Source: Streptomyces fodineus | GTDB taxonomy: Bacteria; Actinomycetota; Actinomycetes; Streptomycetales; Streptomycetaceae | Direction of reading: 5' to 3' | Assembly: GCF_001735805.1 (NCBI RefSeq) | Contig: NZ_CP017248.1 | Span: 3,596,001 to 3,660,000 of the forward strand | DNA: 64,000 nucleotides | Shown here: one piece after another, positions 41,324 to 49,637 of the stretch | Position numbering within the stretch: the stretch's first letter is position 1 | How the letters are laid out: the number at the start of each line of letters is the position of its first letter | Position numbers and translations under genes: made by a program | Notes under the pieces: generated by a model | Seen by the model: only the letters and a program-made list of their open reading frames with translations | The model's database searches: none | What the model was told of the DNA's origin: nothing

Positions 41324-42046
41324 ATGGCCAGCCTCGCCGCCCTCGCGCTGCCCGACCTGTGGGACCGGCTCACCGGTACCCAGCCCGATCCCGACCTGTG
41401 GGTGGTGCTGGCCACGCTGGCCGCCGCGCTCGCCGTCGTCGTCCCGCACACCCTGTGGCGCATATCCCGCAACGCGATCACCATCGCGCACGAGGGCGGC
41501 CACGGCCTGATCGCCCTGCTCACCGGCCGGCAGCTCACCGGTATCCGGCTGCACTCCGACACCAGCGGCCTCACGGTCAGCCGGGGCAAGCCGTACGGGC
41601 TGGGCATGATCCTCACGGCCGCCGCGGGGTACACGGCGCCTTCCCTGCTGGGACTGGGTGGAGCCGCGTTGCTGGCCGCGGGCCGGATCACCCTGCTGCT
41701 GTGGGTGGCGACGGCCCTGCTGGTGGTGATGCTGGTGATGATCCGCAACGCGTACGGCGTGCTGACCGTGGTGCTGGCCGGCGGCGCCTTCCTGCTGGTG
41801 TCCTGGCTGACGGGGCCCCAGGTGCAGGCGGCGTTCGCGTACGCGGTGGTGTGGTTCCTGCTGTTCGGCGGGGTACGGCCGCCGTTCGAGCTGCAGCTGA
41901 AGCGGTCACGGGGCGGCGCCGGGGACTCGGACGCGGACCAGCTCTCGCGGCTCACGCACGTACCGGCCGCGCTGTGGCTGTTCCTGTTCCACGCGGTGTC
42001 CCTGTGCTCGCTGATCGGCGGGGGCCGCTGGCTGCTGAAGGTGTGA
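41324..42046 (+). CDS. M50-like membrane metallopeptidase
   Basis: This is a 240-residue integral membrane protein. The zinc motif HEGGH (HExxH) lies at about residues 57-61, after the first hydrophobic helix. About six helices follow. This is the small peptidase M50B-like family of actinobacteria, related to site-2 proteases, but a PDZ domain is absent and no substrate is known. The ATG at 41324 matches the family start. Confidence 0.88.
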   Translation: MASLAALALPDLWDRLTGTQPDPDLWVVLATLAAALAVVVPHTLWRISRNAITIAHEGGHGLIALLTGRQLTGIRLHSDTSGLTVSRGKPYGLGMILTAAAGYTAPSLLGLGGAALLAAGRITLLLWVATALLVVMLVMIRNAYGVLTVVLAGGAFLLVSWLTGPQVQAAFAYAVVWFLLFGGVRPPFELQLKRSRGGAGDSDADQLSRLTHVPAALWLFLFHAVSLCSLIGGGRWLLKV

Positions 42047-42176
42047 GGCGGGGCCTGCGGGGCCTCCGGGGCGGCCCGGTGCTCTGTGGTGCGGCGGCGC
42101 CGCCCGCTCGGCCCTCGGCCCTCGGCCCCCGTGACGTGCAGGGGCCCGGCCGTCCCCAGCCACTAAAGTGGAGCGC

Positions 42177-43493
42177 ATGACCGCGAACCCCGCACACACC
42201 GCCCTCTGGCCCGCCCCGCACGCGAGCGGAGCCGTCGACGCGACGGTCCACGTGCCCGGGTCCAAGTCGGTCACCAACCGCGCGCTGGTGCTGGCCGCCC
42301 TCGCCTCCGAGCCCGGCTGGCTGCGCCGCCCGCTGCGGTCCCGCGACACCCTGCTGATGGCCGGTGCCCTGCGCGCGATGGGCGTGGAGATCGAGGAAGG
42401 CGTCGGCCCCGACGGCACCGGCGAGGCCTGGCGGGTGCTGCCGACGGGCCTGCGCGGCCCGGCCACGGTCGATGTGGGCAACGCCGGCACGGTGATGCGC
42501 TTCCTGCCGCCGGTGGCCGCGCTGGCCGACGGCCCCGTCCGCTTCGACGGCGACCCGCGGTCCTACGAGCGTCCCCTGCACGGCGTGATCGACGCGCTGC
42601 GCGTGCTCGGTGCCCGGATCGACGACGACGGCCGGGGCACGCTGCCGCTGACCGTGCAGGGCGGCGGGGCCCTGGACGGCGGCCCGGTCTCGATCGACGC
42701 CTCCTCGTCCTCCCAGTTCGTGAGCGCGCTGCTGCTGTCCGGCCCGCGCTTCAACCAGGGCGTAGAGGTCCGTCACACGGGCACGACCCTGCCCTCCATG
42801 CCGCACATCCGGATGACCGTCGACATGCTGCGCGCGGTCGGCGCCCAGGTGGACACCCCGGAGTCGGGCGGCGAGCCGAACGTGTGGCGGGTGACGCCGG
42901 GCGCGCTGCTCGGCCGGGATCTGACGATCGAGCCGGACCTGTCCAACGCCCAGCCGTTCCTGGCAGCCGCGCTGGTCACCGGCGGCAAGGTGCTGATCCC
43001 GGACTGGCCGGAGCGGACCACCCAGCCGGGCGACCGGCTGCGGGAGATCTTCACCGAGATGGGCGGTTCCTGCGAACTCACCGAGTTCGGGCTGGTGTTC
43101 AGCGGCTCGGGCGCCGTCCACGGCATCGACGTCGACCTCGGCGACGTCGGCGAGCTGACCCCGGGCATCGCGGCCGTCGCGGCCCTCGCCGACTCCCCCT
43201 CGACGCTGCGGGGCGTGGCCCATCTGCGGCTGCACGAGACGGACCGGCTGGCCGCGCTCACCAAGGAGATCAACGAGCTCGGCGGTGACGTCACCGAGAC
43301 CGCCGACGGCCTGCACATCCGCCCGCGCCCGCTGCACGGCGGCGTCTTCCACACCTACGAGGACCACCGCATGGCGACCGCCGGCGCGGTCATCGGCCTG
43401 GCGGTCGAGGGCGTGCGGATCGAGAACGTGGCGACGACGGCGAAGACCCTGCCCGACTTCCCCGAGCTGTGGACCGGGATGCTCGGGCAGTAG
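42177..43493 (+). CDS. aroA: 3-Phosphoshikimate 1-carboxyvinyltransferase (EPSP synthase)
   Basis: This enzyme transfers enolpyruvyl from PEP to shikimate-3-phosphate in aromatic amino acid synthesis. It has 438 residues. 'VPGSKSVTNRALVLAAL' is the phosphate-binding start, 'GNAGTVMRFLPP' the PEP loop, 'SSSQFVSALLL' the shikimate site, and 'HETDRLAAL' and 'EDHRMATAGAV' the late catalytic motifs. The Gly and Pro of the PEP region point to the common class I form, with variations. The ATG has GGAG three bases before it. rsgA follows within 12 bp. Confidence 0.95.
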   Translation: MTANPAHTALWPAPHASGAVDATVHVPGSKSVTNRALVLAALASEPGWLRRPLRSRDTLLMAGALRAMGVEIEEGVGPDGTGEAWRVLPTGLRGPATVDVGNAGTVMRFLPPVAALADGPVRFDGDPRSYERPLHGVIDALRVLGARIDDDGRGTLPLTVQGGGALDGGPVSIDASSSSQFVSALLLSGPRFNQGVEVRHTGTTLPSMPHIRMTVDMLRAVGAQVDTPESGGEPNVWRVTPGALLGRDLTIEPDLSNAQPFLAAALVTGGKVLIPDWPERTTQPGDRLREIFTEMGGSCELTEFGLVFSGSGAVHGIDVDLGDVGELTPGIAAVAALADSPSTLRGVAHLRLHETDRLAALTKEINELGGDVTETADGLHIRPRPLHGGVFHTYEDHRMATAGAVIGLAVEGVRIENVATTAKTLPDFPELWTGMLGQ

Positions 43494-43504
43494 GGACGTA
43501 CGTC

Positions 43505-44515
43505 ATGCGCCGCTACGGCAAGCACACCGACGAGGACGACATCCGCAGCCGTCCCAACCGCAAGGGCAACCGGCCGCGGACGAACATCCGGCCCAAGCAC
43601 GAGGACGCGGCCGAGGGCATGGTCCTCACGGTCGACCGCGGCCGGCTGACCTGTCTGGTCGAGGACCGGACCGTGGTCGCGATGAAGGCCCGCGAGCTGG
43701 GCCGCAAGGCGGCCGTGGTCGGGGACCGGGTGGCCCTGGTCGGCGACCTGTCCGGCGCCAAGGACACGCTGGCCCGGATCGTGCGGATCGGGGAGCGCAC
43801 CTCGCTGCTGCGGCGCACGGCCGACGACGACGACCCCTTCGAGCGCGTGGTCGTCGCCAACGCCGACCAGCTGGCCATCGTCACGGCCCTGGCCGACCCC
43901 GAACCCCGCCCGCGCCTGATCGACCGCTGTCTGGTCGCGGCCTACGACGGCGGTCTCGACCCCCTGCTGGTGATGACCAAGTCGGACCTGGCCCCGCCGG
44001 ACAAACTGCTGGAGCTGTACGGCGCGCTCGACATCCCGTACCTCGTCACCAGCCGGGAGGAACTGGAGAACGGCGACGCGGCGGACCGGGTGCGGGAGCA
44101 GCTGGACGGCAAGATCACCGCGTTCGTGGGTCACTCGGGCGTCGGCAAGACGACGCTGGTGAACGCGCTGGTGCCACAGGAGCGCAGGCGCATGACGGGC
44201 CGCGTGAACGCGGTGACCGGCCGTGGCCGCCACACCACGACGTCGGCCCTCGCCCTGCCGCTGACGGCCGCGGACGGCTGGGTCATCGACACCCCCGGCG
44301 TCCGTTCCTTCGGCCTGGCCCACGTCGACCCCTCCCGCGTCATCCACGCCTTCCCGGATCTCGAATCCGGCACGGAGGGCTGCCCGCGCGCGTGCAGCCA
44401 CGACGAGCCGGACTGCGCGCTGGACGCCTGGGTCGAGGAGGGCCACGCGGACCCGGCGCGGCTGTACTCGCTGCGCCGGCTGCTGGCCACGCGGGAACGC
44501 ACGGAAGGCGACTGA
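43505..44515 (+). CDS. rsgA: Ribosome small-subunit biogenesis GTPase RsgA
   Basis: This is a circularly permuted GTPase of 336 residues that checks 30S ribosome maturation. An OB-fold leads, then G4 'VMTKSDL', G1 'GHSGVGKTTLVNAL', G2 'GRGRHTTT' and G3 'VIDTPGVRSFGL'. A C-terminal zinc site follows, with 'CPRACSHDEPDC'. The ATG lies 12 bp after aroA, with which it is probably cotranscribed. Confidence 0.95.
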   Translation: MRRYGKHTDEDDIRSRPNRKGNRPRTNIRPKHEDAAEGMVLTVDRGRLTCLVEDRTVVAMKARELGRKAAVVGDRVALVGDLSGAKDTLARIVRIGERTSLLRRTADDDDPFERVVVANADQLAIVTALADPEPRPRLIDRCLVAAYDGGLDPLLVMTKSDLAPPDKLLELYGALDIPYLVTSREELENGDAADRVREQLDGKITAFVGHSGVGKTTLVNALVPQERRRMTGRVNAVTGRGRHTTTSALALPLTAADGWVIDTPGVRSFGLAHVDPSRVIHAFPDLESGTEGCPRACSHDEPDCALDAWVEEGHADPARLYSLRRLLATRERTEGD

Positions 44516-44602
44516 GCGCCTCCGCGTTGTTTGCCGGGGCCCGGGGGCGGCAAGTGCATAATCGCACCGAGCCGGAGATCCGGATCAACGGGAGGACCGC
44601 AC

Positions 44603-44926
44603 ATGGCGTGGCTGCTGGTGATCGTGGCCGGGATCCTCGAGACCGGTTTCGCCGTGTGCCTCAAGCTCTCGCACGGGTTCACCCGCCTCTGGCCGACGAT
44701 CGCCTTCGCGTCGTTCGCCCTCGGCAGCTTCGGCCTGCTGACCCTGTCCCTGAAGAAGCTCGACGTCGGCCCGGCCTACGCGGTGTGGACCGGCATCGGC
44801 GCGGCGGGCACCGCGATCTACGGCATGGTCTTCCTCGGCGACCTGGTGTCCACCCTGAAGATCGTCTCGATCAGCCTGGTCATCGTCGGGGTGATCGGGC
44901 TGCAGTTGTCGGGGGCGGCGCACTAG
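44603..44926 (+). CDS. sugE: Small multidrug-resistance exporter, SugE/Gdx type
   Basis: This is a 107-residue protein with four transmembrane helices that works as a dual-topology dimer. Glu13, the essential proton/substrate residue, lies in 'AGILETGF'. 'DVGPAYAVWTGIGAAGTAIYG' marks the SugE/Gdx subgroup, which exports guanidinium. The ATG follows GGGAGG. No guanidine riboswitch could be recognised upstream. A TetR regulator gene lies nearby and converges on it. Confidence 0.9.
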   Translation: MAWLLVIVAGILETGFAVCLKLSHGFTRLWPTIAFASFALGSFGLLTLSLKKLDVGPAYAVWTGIGAAGTAIYGMVFLGDLVSTLKIVSISLVIVGVIGLQLSGAAH

Positions 44927-44936
44927 GGACCTGGTC

Positions 44937-45173
44937 ATGGACTTCGATGTTCTGTGGGCCTACGACGAGGAGCACATCGACGCGCTCGCCGGCTATGCAG
45001 GCGCCAGGTTACGCGAGGGCACCGGCGGCCACGCTCGGGCGATGTTCCCGCGGCTGCCCCCGTGGATGAAGGAGGCCGGCCGTCGTGCCGAGGTACCGGC
45101 CGGCCTGGAGCGGCTGCGCGCGCTGTCGGAACGCGCGGCGCCGGCCGACCGGTCCGACACTGAGGCCTGGGAA
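44937..45173 (+). pseudogene. Possible truncated coding remnant after sugE
   Basis: From ATG 44937, preceded by AGGGACC, about 75 codons read with coding-like composition ('MDFDVLWAYDEEHIDALAGYAG'-type acidic start). The frame then runs on antisense into the 3' end of the converging TetR gene, where it is not credible. It contains a rare TTA codon, which would make it bldA-dependent if functional. No family was recognised; it may be the 5' remnant of a truncated gene. Confidence 0.35.
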
Positions 45174-45782
45174 TCACACCGTCTGGCGAGGGACGACCGC
45201 CTGGATCAGCTCCGCCATGCCCCCCTCCCCCGGCGGTGCCGCGACGCAGGACAGGGCGAGGCGTACGGCCAGTTCGCAGGGGCGGGTCAGCTCGGCAGTC
45301 TCGGCGGGGGCGGCGGTGGGGCCGGCCAGGGCGGTGACCGCGCGGTCCCGCACGATCCGTACCAGGTCGCGGGGCGTGGGCAGCGGTCCGTCCGCGCGGC
45401 GCTGTGCCGGCACCGAGGCGGAGGACGGCACGGCGGCGAGCGGCGGGGTGGGCAGCCGTTCGCTCCAGCAGCCGGTGAGCATGGCCCGTATCAGCGCGTT
45501 CTCCCGCGCGGCGGACCTCGTCCACTCGGCTACGGCGGTGAGCCGGTCCCCCGGCTCGCCCGGGCCGGCCAGTGCCCGCTCGACTCCGGCCAGATAGCCG
45601 TCGGCCTCCCGGCGCACCAGTGCCCGGGCCAGCCCGTCCTTGCTGCCGAACTCGTTGTACAGGGTCTGCCGGGACACTCCGGCCGTCGCGGCCACGTCGA
45701 CCATGCGCACCGCGGACCACGGCCGGCGCGCGAGGGCCGTATAGGCGGCGTCCAGTAGGGACTCCCGGGCAGCAGGCATCAT
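45174..45782 (-). CDS. TetR-family transcriptional regulator
   Basis: This is a 202-residue repressor. The helix-turn-helix 'VRMVDVAATAGVSRQTLYNEFGSKDGL' is near the N-terminus and a ligand domain follows ('NALIRAMLTGCWSERLP'). The ATG has a perfect GGGAGG site. Upstream lies an inverted TTGAC/GTCAA element, a candidate autoregulatory operator. It converges on the sugE region, so it may or may not control that exporter. Confidence 0.87.
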   Translation of the reverse strand: MMPAARESLLDAAYTALARRPWSAVRMVDVAATAGVSRQTLYNEFGSKDGLARALVRREADGYLAGVERALAGPGEPGDRLTAVAEWTRSAARENALIRAMLTGCWSERLPTPPLAAVPSSASVPAQRRADGPLPTPRDLVRIVRDRAVTALAGPTAAPAETAELTRPCELAVRLALSCVAAPPGEGGMAELIQAVVPRQTV

Positions 45783-45817
45783 CGCCTCCCTGAGGCGGAG
45801 CGACTCTGCGCCCAGAT

Positions 45818-45842
45818 TTGACGCGCTTGTATGCACTGTCAA
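45818..45842. promoter_or_regulatory. Candidate TetR operator and promoter
   Basis: TTGAC (45818-45822) and GTCAA (45838-45842) form an inverted repeat with 15 bp between them, 36-60 bp upstream of the TetR gene start. The minus-strand reading TTGACA also resembles a -35 box, so a bound repressor would block it. The rest of the gap to 46152 holds no gene; a CCCCG/CGGGG hairpin of the common Streptomyces intergenic type is at 45984-46001. Confidence 0.4.
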
Positions 45843-46152
45843 GGGTTCGCGGGGGTTCGGGGTGCGGTTCGCGCCGCGGGTCGGCGGGGCATGACCCTGC
45901 GGGCCGGTGACGGGATGCGTCGTCTCGCCGTCGTTCTGCGGCCGGCTGACGTCTGCGGGTGCGCCGTGGCGGTTCGCGCGGTTCCCCGTGCCCCCTCGGG
46001 GCGCTCGGTCGGCAGGCAGCGGGCCGCAAGCGACCCGGCCCCCGGCCGGCACCGGTACCGGGCACCCGTCGGCTCCGCCGACCGCGGCACAGCCCTCCGA
46101 CAACGGCAAGCCCTGGTAGCCCGCGGGTGTCCCGGCAGATACGGTTCCCTAC

Positions 46153-46959
46153 ATGCCGGACTATCTCGACGACCTGCGCCTGGCCCACGTTCTCGCGGAC
46201 GCCGCCGACGCCGCCACCATGGCCCGCTTCAAGGCCCTCGACCTGAAGGTGGAGACCAAGCCGGACATGACCCCGGTGAGCGAAGCGGACAAGGCGGCGG
46301 AAGAACTCATCCGCGGGCAGCTCCAGCGCGCCCGCCCGCGAGACGCGATCCTCGGTGAGGAGTACGGCGTCGAGGGCACCGGCCCCCGCCGCTGGGTGAT
46401 CGACCCCATCGACGGCACCAAGAACTACGTACGGGGCGTCCCCGTCTGGGCGACCCTCATCGCGCTGATGGAGGCAGGCGAGACCGGCTACCAGCCCGTC
46501 GTCGGCCTCGTCTCCGCTCCCGCCCTCGCCCGCCGCTGGTGGGCCGCGCAGGGCCACGGCGCCTTCACCGGCCGCAGCCTGACCTCCGCGAGCCGCATCC
46601 ACGTCTCCCGCGTCGGCAAGCTCGCGGACGCGTCCTTCGCGTACTCCTCCCTCTCCGGCTGGGAGGAGAAGGGCCGTCTCGGCGGCTTCCTGGACCTCAC
46701 CCGCCAGGTGTGGCGCACGCGCGCGTACGGCGACTTCTGGCCGTACATGATGGTCGCCGAGGGATCCGTGGACATCTGCGCGGAGCCGGAGCTGTCGCTC
46801 TGGGACATGGCCGCCACCGCGGTCGTCGTCACGGAGGCGGGCGGTACCTTCACCGGCCTCGACGGCCGCCCGGGCCCGCACAGCAAGAACGCCGCCGCGT
46901 CCAACGGGCTGCTGCACGACGAGCTGCTGGGGTATCTCGGCGACGCGCCGAGGGGTTGA
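46153..46959 (+). CDS. hisN: Histidinol-phosphatase, inositol monophosphatase family
   Basis: This is a 268-residue magnesium-dependent phosphatase that removes phosphate from histidinol phosphate in histidine synthesis. The IMPase metal motifs are 'ILGEEYG', 'WVIDPIDGTKNYVRGVP' and 'LSLWDMAATAVVVTEAGG'. Actinobacterial HisN proteins have this fold and length; a closely related inositol monophosphatase function cannot be excluded. The ATG is at the conserved start. Confidence 0.9.
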   Translation: MPDYLDDLRLAHVLADAADAATMARFKALDLKVETKPDMTPVSEADKAAEELIRGQLQRARPRDAILGEEYGVEGTGPRRWVIDPIDGTKNYVRGVPVWATLIALMEAGETGYQPVVGLVSAPALARRWWAAQGHGAFTGRSLTSASRIHVSRVGKLADASFAYSSLSGWEEKGRLGGFLDLTRQVWRTRAYGDFWPYMMVAEGSVDICAEPELSLWDMAATAVVVTEAGGTFTGLDGRPGPHSKNAAASNGLLHDELLGYLGDAPRG

Positions 46960-47004
46960 ACGGCACTTCGCGCCGCTCAACCCCCGGTCAGGCCGGCTGA
47001 TCGC

Positions 47005-47235
47005 CTAGTCGTCTCCCCGTGGGGGAAGCGGCTGTGGGTTGAGCGTGTGCGAGCAGGACAGCACGTGACAGTAGGTGGCGGGGGCCACCGTGCCGGGCGC
47101 GGCCGACGCGAGGCCGACCGCGCCGGCCGAGACCGCTGCCAGGACGAGTCCGGCGGCGGCGAGGACGCCCGGGACCACCGTGCGGACGGCCAGGCGTACG
47201 GGGTGCCGACGAGTGGGGTTACCCATGCTGTTCAT
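47005..47235 (-). CDS. Small exported peptide with LNPQPLPP tail
   Basis: This is a 76-residue protein. A twin-arginine-like, basic start (PTRRHPVRLAVR) and a hydrophobic stretch (about residues 20-45) ending in 'ASAAPG' look like a signal peptide with cleavage near residue 48. The mature part is only about 30 residues with two cysteines (CHVLSC) and ends in 'HTLNPQPLPPRGDD'. The LNPQPLPP motif recurs in unrelated bacterial proteins but has no known function. The ATG has a GAGAAGG site. Confidence 0.75.
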   Translation of the reverse strand: MNSMGNPTRRHPVRLAVRTVVPGVLAAAGLVLAAVSAGAVGLASAAPGTVAPATYCHVLSCSHTLNPQPLPPRGDD

Positions 47236-47457
47236 GGCCTTCTCTTCTCTGCCGGGCACTGCCGGGTGAGCAGCGCAGCCGATACGGATGGCTCACGCTA
47301 TGGCGCCCCGCGCAGGGAATGCATGTCCCGATATTTCGTTACTTGACTTGGTCAAGGGCCTGTACGTACACACGCCCTCAACTGGCCACGCGCGCCCCCT
47401 TGTTGACCCGCCCTTTGCCTGGCACTCTGATCCCACCCCCACTTGTGAATTTGTGAA

Positions 47458-47511
47458 TCCAAGAACTAGCTCGCTGGACTCCAGGAACTAGCCCGATGGA
47501 TTCCAAGGAGG
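47458..47511 (+). repeat. 22-bp tandem repeat in the CBS gene leader
   Basis: Two 22-bp units (47458-47479 and 47480-47501) sharing TCCA-GAACTAGC-CG-TGGA and a third partial unit (47502-47511) lie directly before the CBS gene. The partial unit runs into the AAGGAGG ribosome binding site. Just upstream TTGTGAA occurs twice (about 47443-47457). These may be regulator sites or a leader structure. Confidence 0.65.
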
Positions 47512-47522
47512 TGGCACACCCC

Positions 47523-47918
47523 ATGCTCGTCCGAGACGCCATGAGCACGGTGATCCTCACCGTCGGCCCCGCCCACACCCTCCGCCAGGCAGCCGCCCTG
47601 ATGTCCGCCCGCCGCGTCGGCGCCGCCGTCGTTCTCGACCCGGACGCCGGCGGCGTCGGCATCCTCACCGAACGCGACATCCTCAACTCCGTCGGCCTCG
47701 GCCAGAACCCCGACACGGAACGCACGCACGCCCACACGACCACCGACGTCGTCTTCGCGGCCCCGACCTGGACCCTGGAGCAGGCCGCCCGCGCCATGAC
47801 CCACGGCGGCTTCCGGCACCTGGTCGTCCTCGACCGCGGCGAGGTGGCCGGAATCGTCTCGGTCCGCGACATCATCCGCTGCTGGGCCCCGGCCCGTGAG
47901 CCCGCGGCGGCGCTCTGA
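47523..47918 (+). CDS. CBS-pair domain protein
   Basis: This is a 131-residue protein made of two CBS motifs ('VRDAMSTVILTVGPAHTL...GILTERDIL' and 'DVVFAAPTWTLEQAARAM...GIVSVRDIIR'). CBS pairs bind adenine nucleotides and act as energy sensors; stand-alone actinobacterial members have no assigned partner. ATG 47523, 11 bp after AAGGAGG, is used; ATG 47496 is in frame upstream. It converges with the catalase gene across strong hairpins. Confidence 0.88.
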   Translation: MLVRDAMSTVILTVGPAHTLRQAAALMSARRVGAAVVLDPDAGGVGILTERDILNSVGLGQNPDTERTHAHTTTDVVFAAPTWTLEQAARAMTHGGFRHLVVLDRGEVAGIVSVRDIIRCWAPAREPAAAL

Positions 47919-47930
47919 GCACAGCGGAAC

Positions 47931-47983
47931 GGGCCGGACCCCGAGCACCATGGGATCCGGCCCGCCCTGGGGGTACCCCCAGG
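47931..47983. terminator. Double hairpin between the CBS gene and catalase gene
   Basis: GGGCCGGA (47931-47938) pairs with TCCGGCCC (47956-47963). Directly after it CCTGGGGGTACCCCCAGG (47966-47983) is a perfect 18-bp palindrome. They separate two converging genes and should end both transcripts. Confidence 0.7.
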
Positions 47984-48020
47984 TCTTCAAGGCACTGCTC
48001 AGGCGCGACTCAGCCGCGAC

Positions 48021-49499
48021 TCAGCCGCGCAGCGCCTGCACCGCCGCCTCCAGCCGCTTGCCGAACTCCGCGTCGGCATTGCGGAAGTTGCCGATCGCGC
48101 GCTCGACGATGTCCTCCCGCGAGACCTGCGCGATCGCACCGGCCAGCTGCGCGACCAGGCGCTCCCGCTCCTCCTGCGACATCAGCCGGTAGAGGTTGCC
48201 CGCCTGCACGAAGTCGTCGTCCTCGGCGTGCACCGACGTCGGGTGGTTGCCCGTGGAGCCGTCGACGGAGGTGGCCCGCCACAGCGGACGGCCGGTCTGC
48301 CGCGGCCCGCCGAAGCTGTTCGGCTCGTAGTTCTTCGCCCCGCCGTGCCGGCCGTCGTAGAGGTGGCCGTCCCGGGAGTTCGTCCGCGCCTCGGTGGCGT
48401 GCGGGCGGTTCACCGGCAGATGGTCGGCGTTGATGCCGACGCGGTAGCGGTGCGCGTCGCCGTACGCGAAGAGGCGGCCCTGGAGCATCTTGTCGGGCGA
48501 GGGGCCGATACCCGGCACGAAGTGCGCGGGGCTGAAGACCGACTGCTCGACCTCGGCGAAGACGTTCCGCGGGTTGCGGTTCAGCTCCAGCCTGCCGATC
48601 TCGATGACCGGGTAGTCCGCGTGCGGCCAGACCTTGGTCAGGTCGAAGGGGTTGAAGCGGTACGTCGCCGCGTCCGCCGCCGGCATGATCTGCACACCCA
48701 CGGTCCAGCTCGGGAACTCCCCGCGCTCGATCGCCTCGCGCAGATCGCGCTGGTGCGAGTCGGGGTCCTTGCCCGCGAGCACCTCCGCCTCCTCGGCGGT
48801 GAGGTTCTTGATCCCCTGGTCGGTCTTGAAGTGGTACTTGACCCAGAAGACCTCGCCCTCTGGTCCGTCAGAGTTGTTCCACTGGAAGGTGTGCGAGCCG
48901 AAGCCGTCCATGTGGCGGTACGACGCCGGGATGCCGCGGTCGCCGAACAGCCAGGTCACCTGGTGGGTCGACTCCGGCGACAGCGACCAGAAGTCCCACA
49001 CGTTGTCGGCTTCCGTGGAGCCGGTGTACGGGTCGCGCTTCTGGGTGTGGATGAAGTCGGGGAACTTGATCGCGTCCCGGATGAAGAAGACCGGGGTGTT
49101 GTTGCCGACGAGGTCGTAGTTGCCCTCCTCGGTGTAGAACTTCACCGCGAAGCCCCGCGGGTCACGGACCGCGTCCGCGGCGCCGAGGTTGCCGGCCACC
49201 GTCGAGAAGCGCAGGAAGACCTCGGTCTCCTTGCCGACCTCGGAGAGGAAGGCCGCGCGGGTGTACGGCGTGACGTCGGCGGTCACGGTGAAGGTGCCGT
49301 AGGCGCCCGCGCCCCGTGCGTGCACGACCCGCTCCGGAATGCGCTCCCGGTTGAAGTGGGCGAGCTTCTCCAGCAGGAGCTGGTCCTGGACGAGGACCGG
49401 ACCGCCGACGCCCGCCGTCTCGCTGTTCTGGTTGTCGGCGACCGGAGCACCGGCCTCCGTGGTAAGCGGTCCCTGCGTCACGTGCGCCTCCTGCGTCAT
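48021..49499 (-). CDS. catA: Monofunctional heme catalase
   Basis: This clade 3-type catalase (492 residues) breaks down hydrogen peroxide in the cytoplasm. The catalytic His is in 'RVVHARGAGAYGTF', the catalytic Asn in 'VGNNTPVFFIRD', and the heme Tyr in 'RLFAYGDAHRYRVG'. It is divergent from a Fur-family regulator gene, the arrangement of catA and catR in S. coelicolor, where CatR represses catA until peroxide oxidises it. Confidence 0.95.
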   Translation of the reverse strand: MTQEAHVTQGPLTTEAGAPVADNQNSETAGVGGPVLVQDQLLLEKLAHFNRERIPERVVHARGAGAYGTFTVTADVTPYTRAAFLSEVGKETEVFLRFSTVAGNLGAADAVRDPRGFAVKFYTEEGNYDLVGNNTPVFFIRDAIKFPDFIHTQKRDPYTGSTEADNVWDFWSLSPESTHQVTWLFGDRGIPASYRHMDGFGSHTFQWNNSDGPEGEVFWVKYHFKTDQGIKNLTAEEAEVLAGKDPDSHQRDLREAIERGEFPSWTVGVQIMPAADAATYRFNPFDLTKVWPHADYPVIEIGRLELNRNPRNVFAEVEQSVFSPAHFVPGIGPSPDKMLQGRLFAYGDAHRYRVGINADHLPVNRPHATEARTNSRDGHLYDGRHGGAKNYEPNSFGGPRQTGRPLWRATSVDGSTGNHPTSVHAEDDDFVQAGNLYRLMSQEERERLVAQLAGAIAQVSREDIVERAIGNFRNADAEFGKRLEAAVQALRG

Positions 49500-49551
49500 C
49501 GCCGACTAGTCCTGTCCCAGTCCTGTCCTGTAACCAAAGCCATTTTCGATC

Positions 49552-49576
49552 CTACATTGGACAAGTTCTAAGTCAA
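49552..49576. promoter_or_regulatory. Candidate CatR operator in catA-catR gap
   Basis: The 138-bp gap is distinctly AT-richer than its surroundings. TTGGACAAGTTCTAAGTCAA (about 49556-49575) has imperfect dyad symmetry of the Fur/PerR type and lies between the two starts. CatR binding here is inferred from its function, not from a strict consensus match. Confidence 0.35.
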
Positions 49577-49637
49577 ACAGCGATCCAAACTCACACCTAT
49601 TCCCGTCCTGGTCCCCCTTGCTGTTAGGCTGGTGGCC

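Noticed and set aside
42046..42168. GGCCCTC-type tandem repeat before aroA as a possible regulatory array
   Set aside because: Only three short imperfect copies in a very GC-rich gap; expected by chance in this composition.
44516..44602. Guanidine riboswitch ahead of the sugE-type exporter
   Set aside because: The leader is under 90 bp and lacks the conserved ykkC or mini-ykkC sequence blocks; only a small CCGGAGATCCGG dyad is present.
45831..46358. 175-codon frame upstream of and overlapping hisN
   Set aside because: Arg/Ala/Gly-rich and overlapping the well-supported hisN start; no ribosome site.
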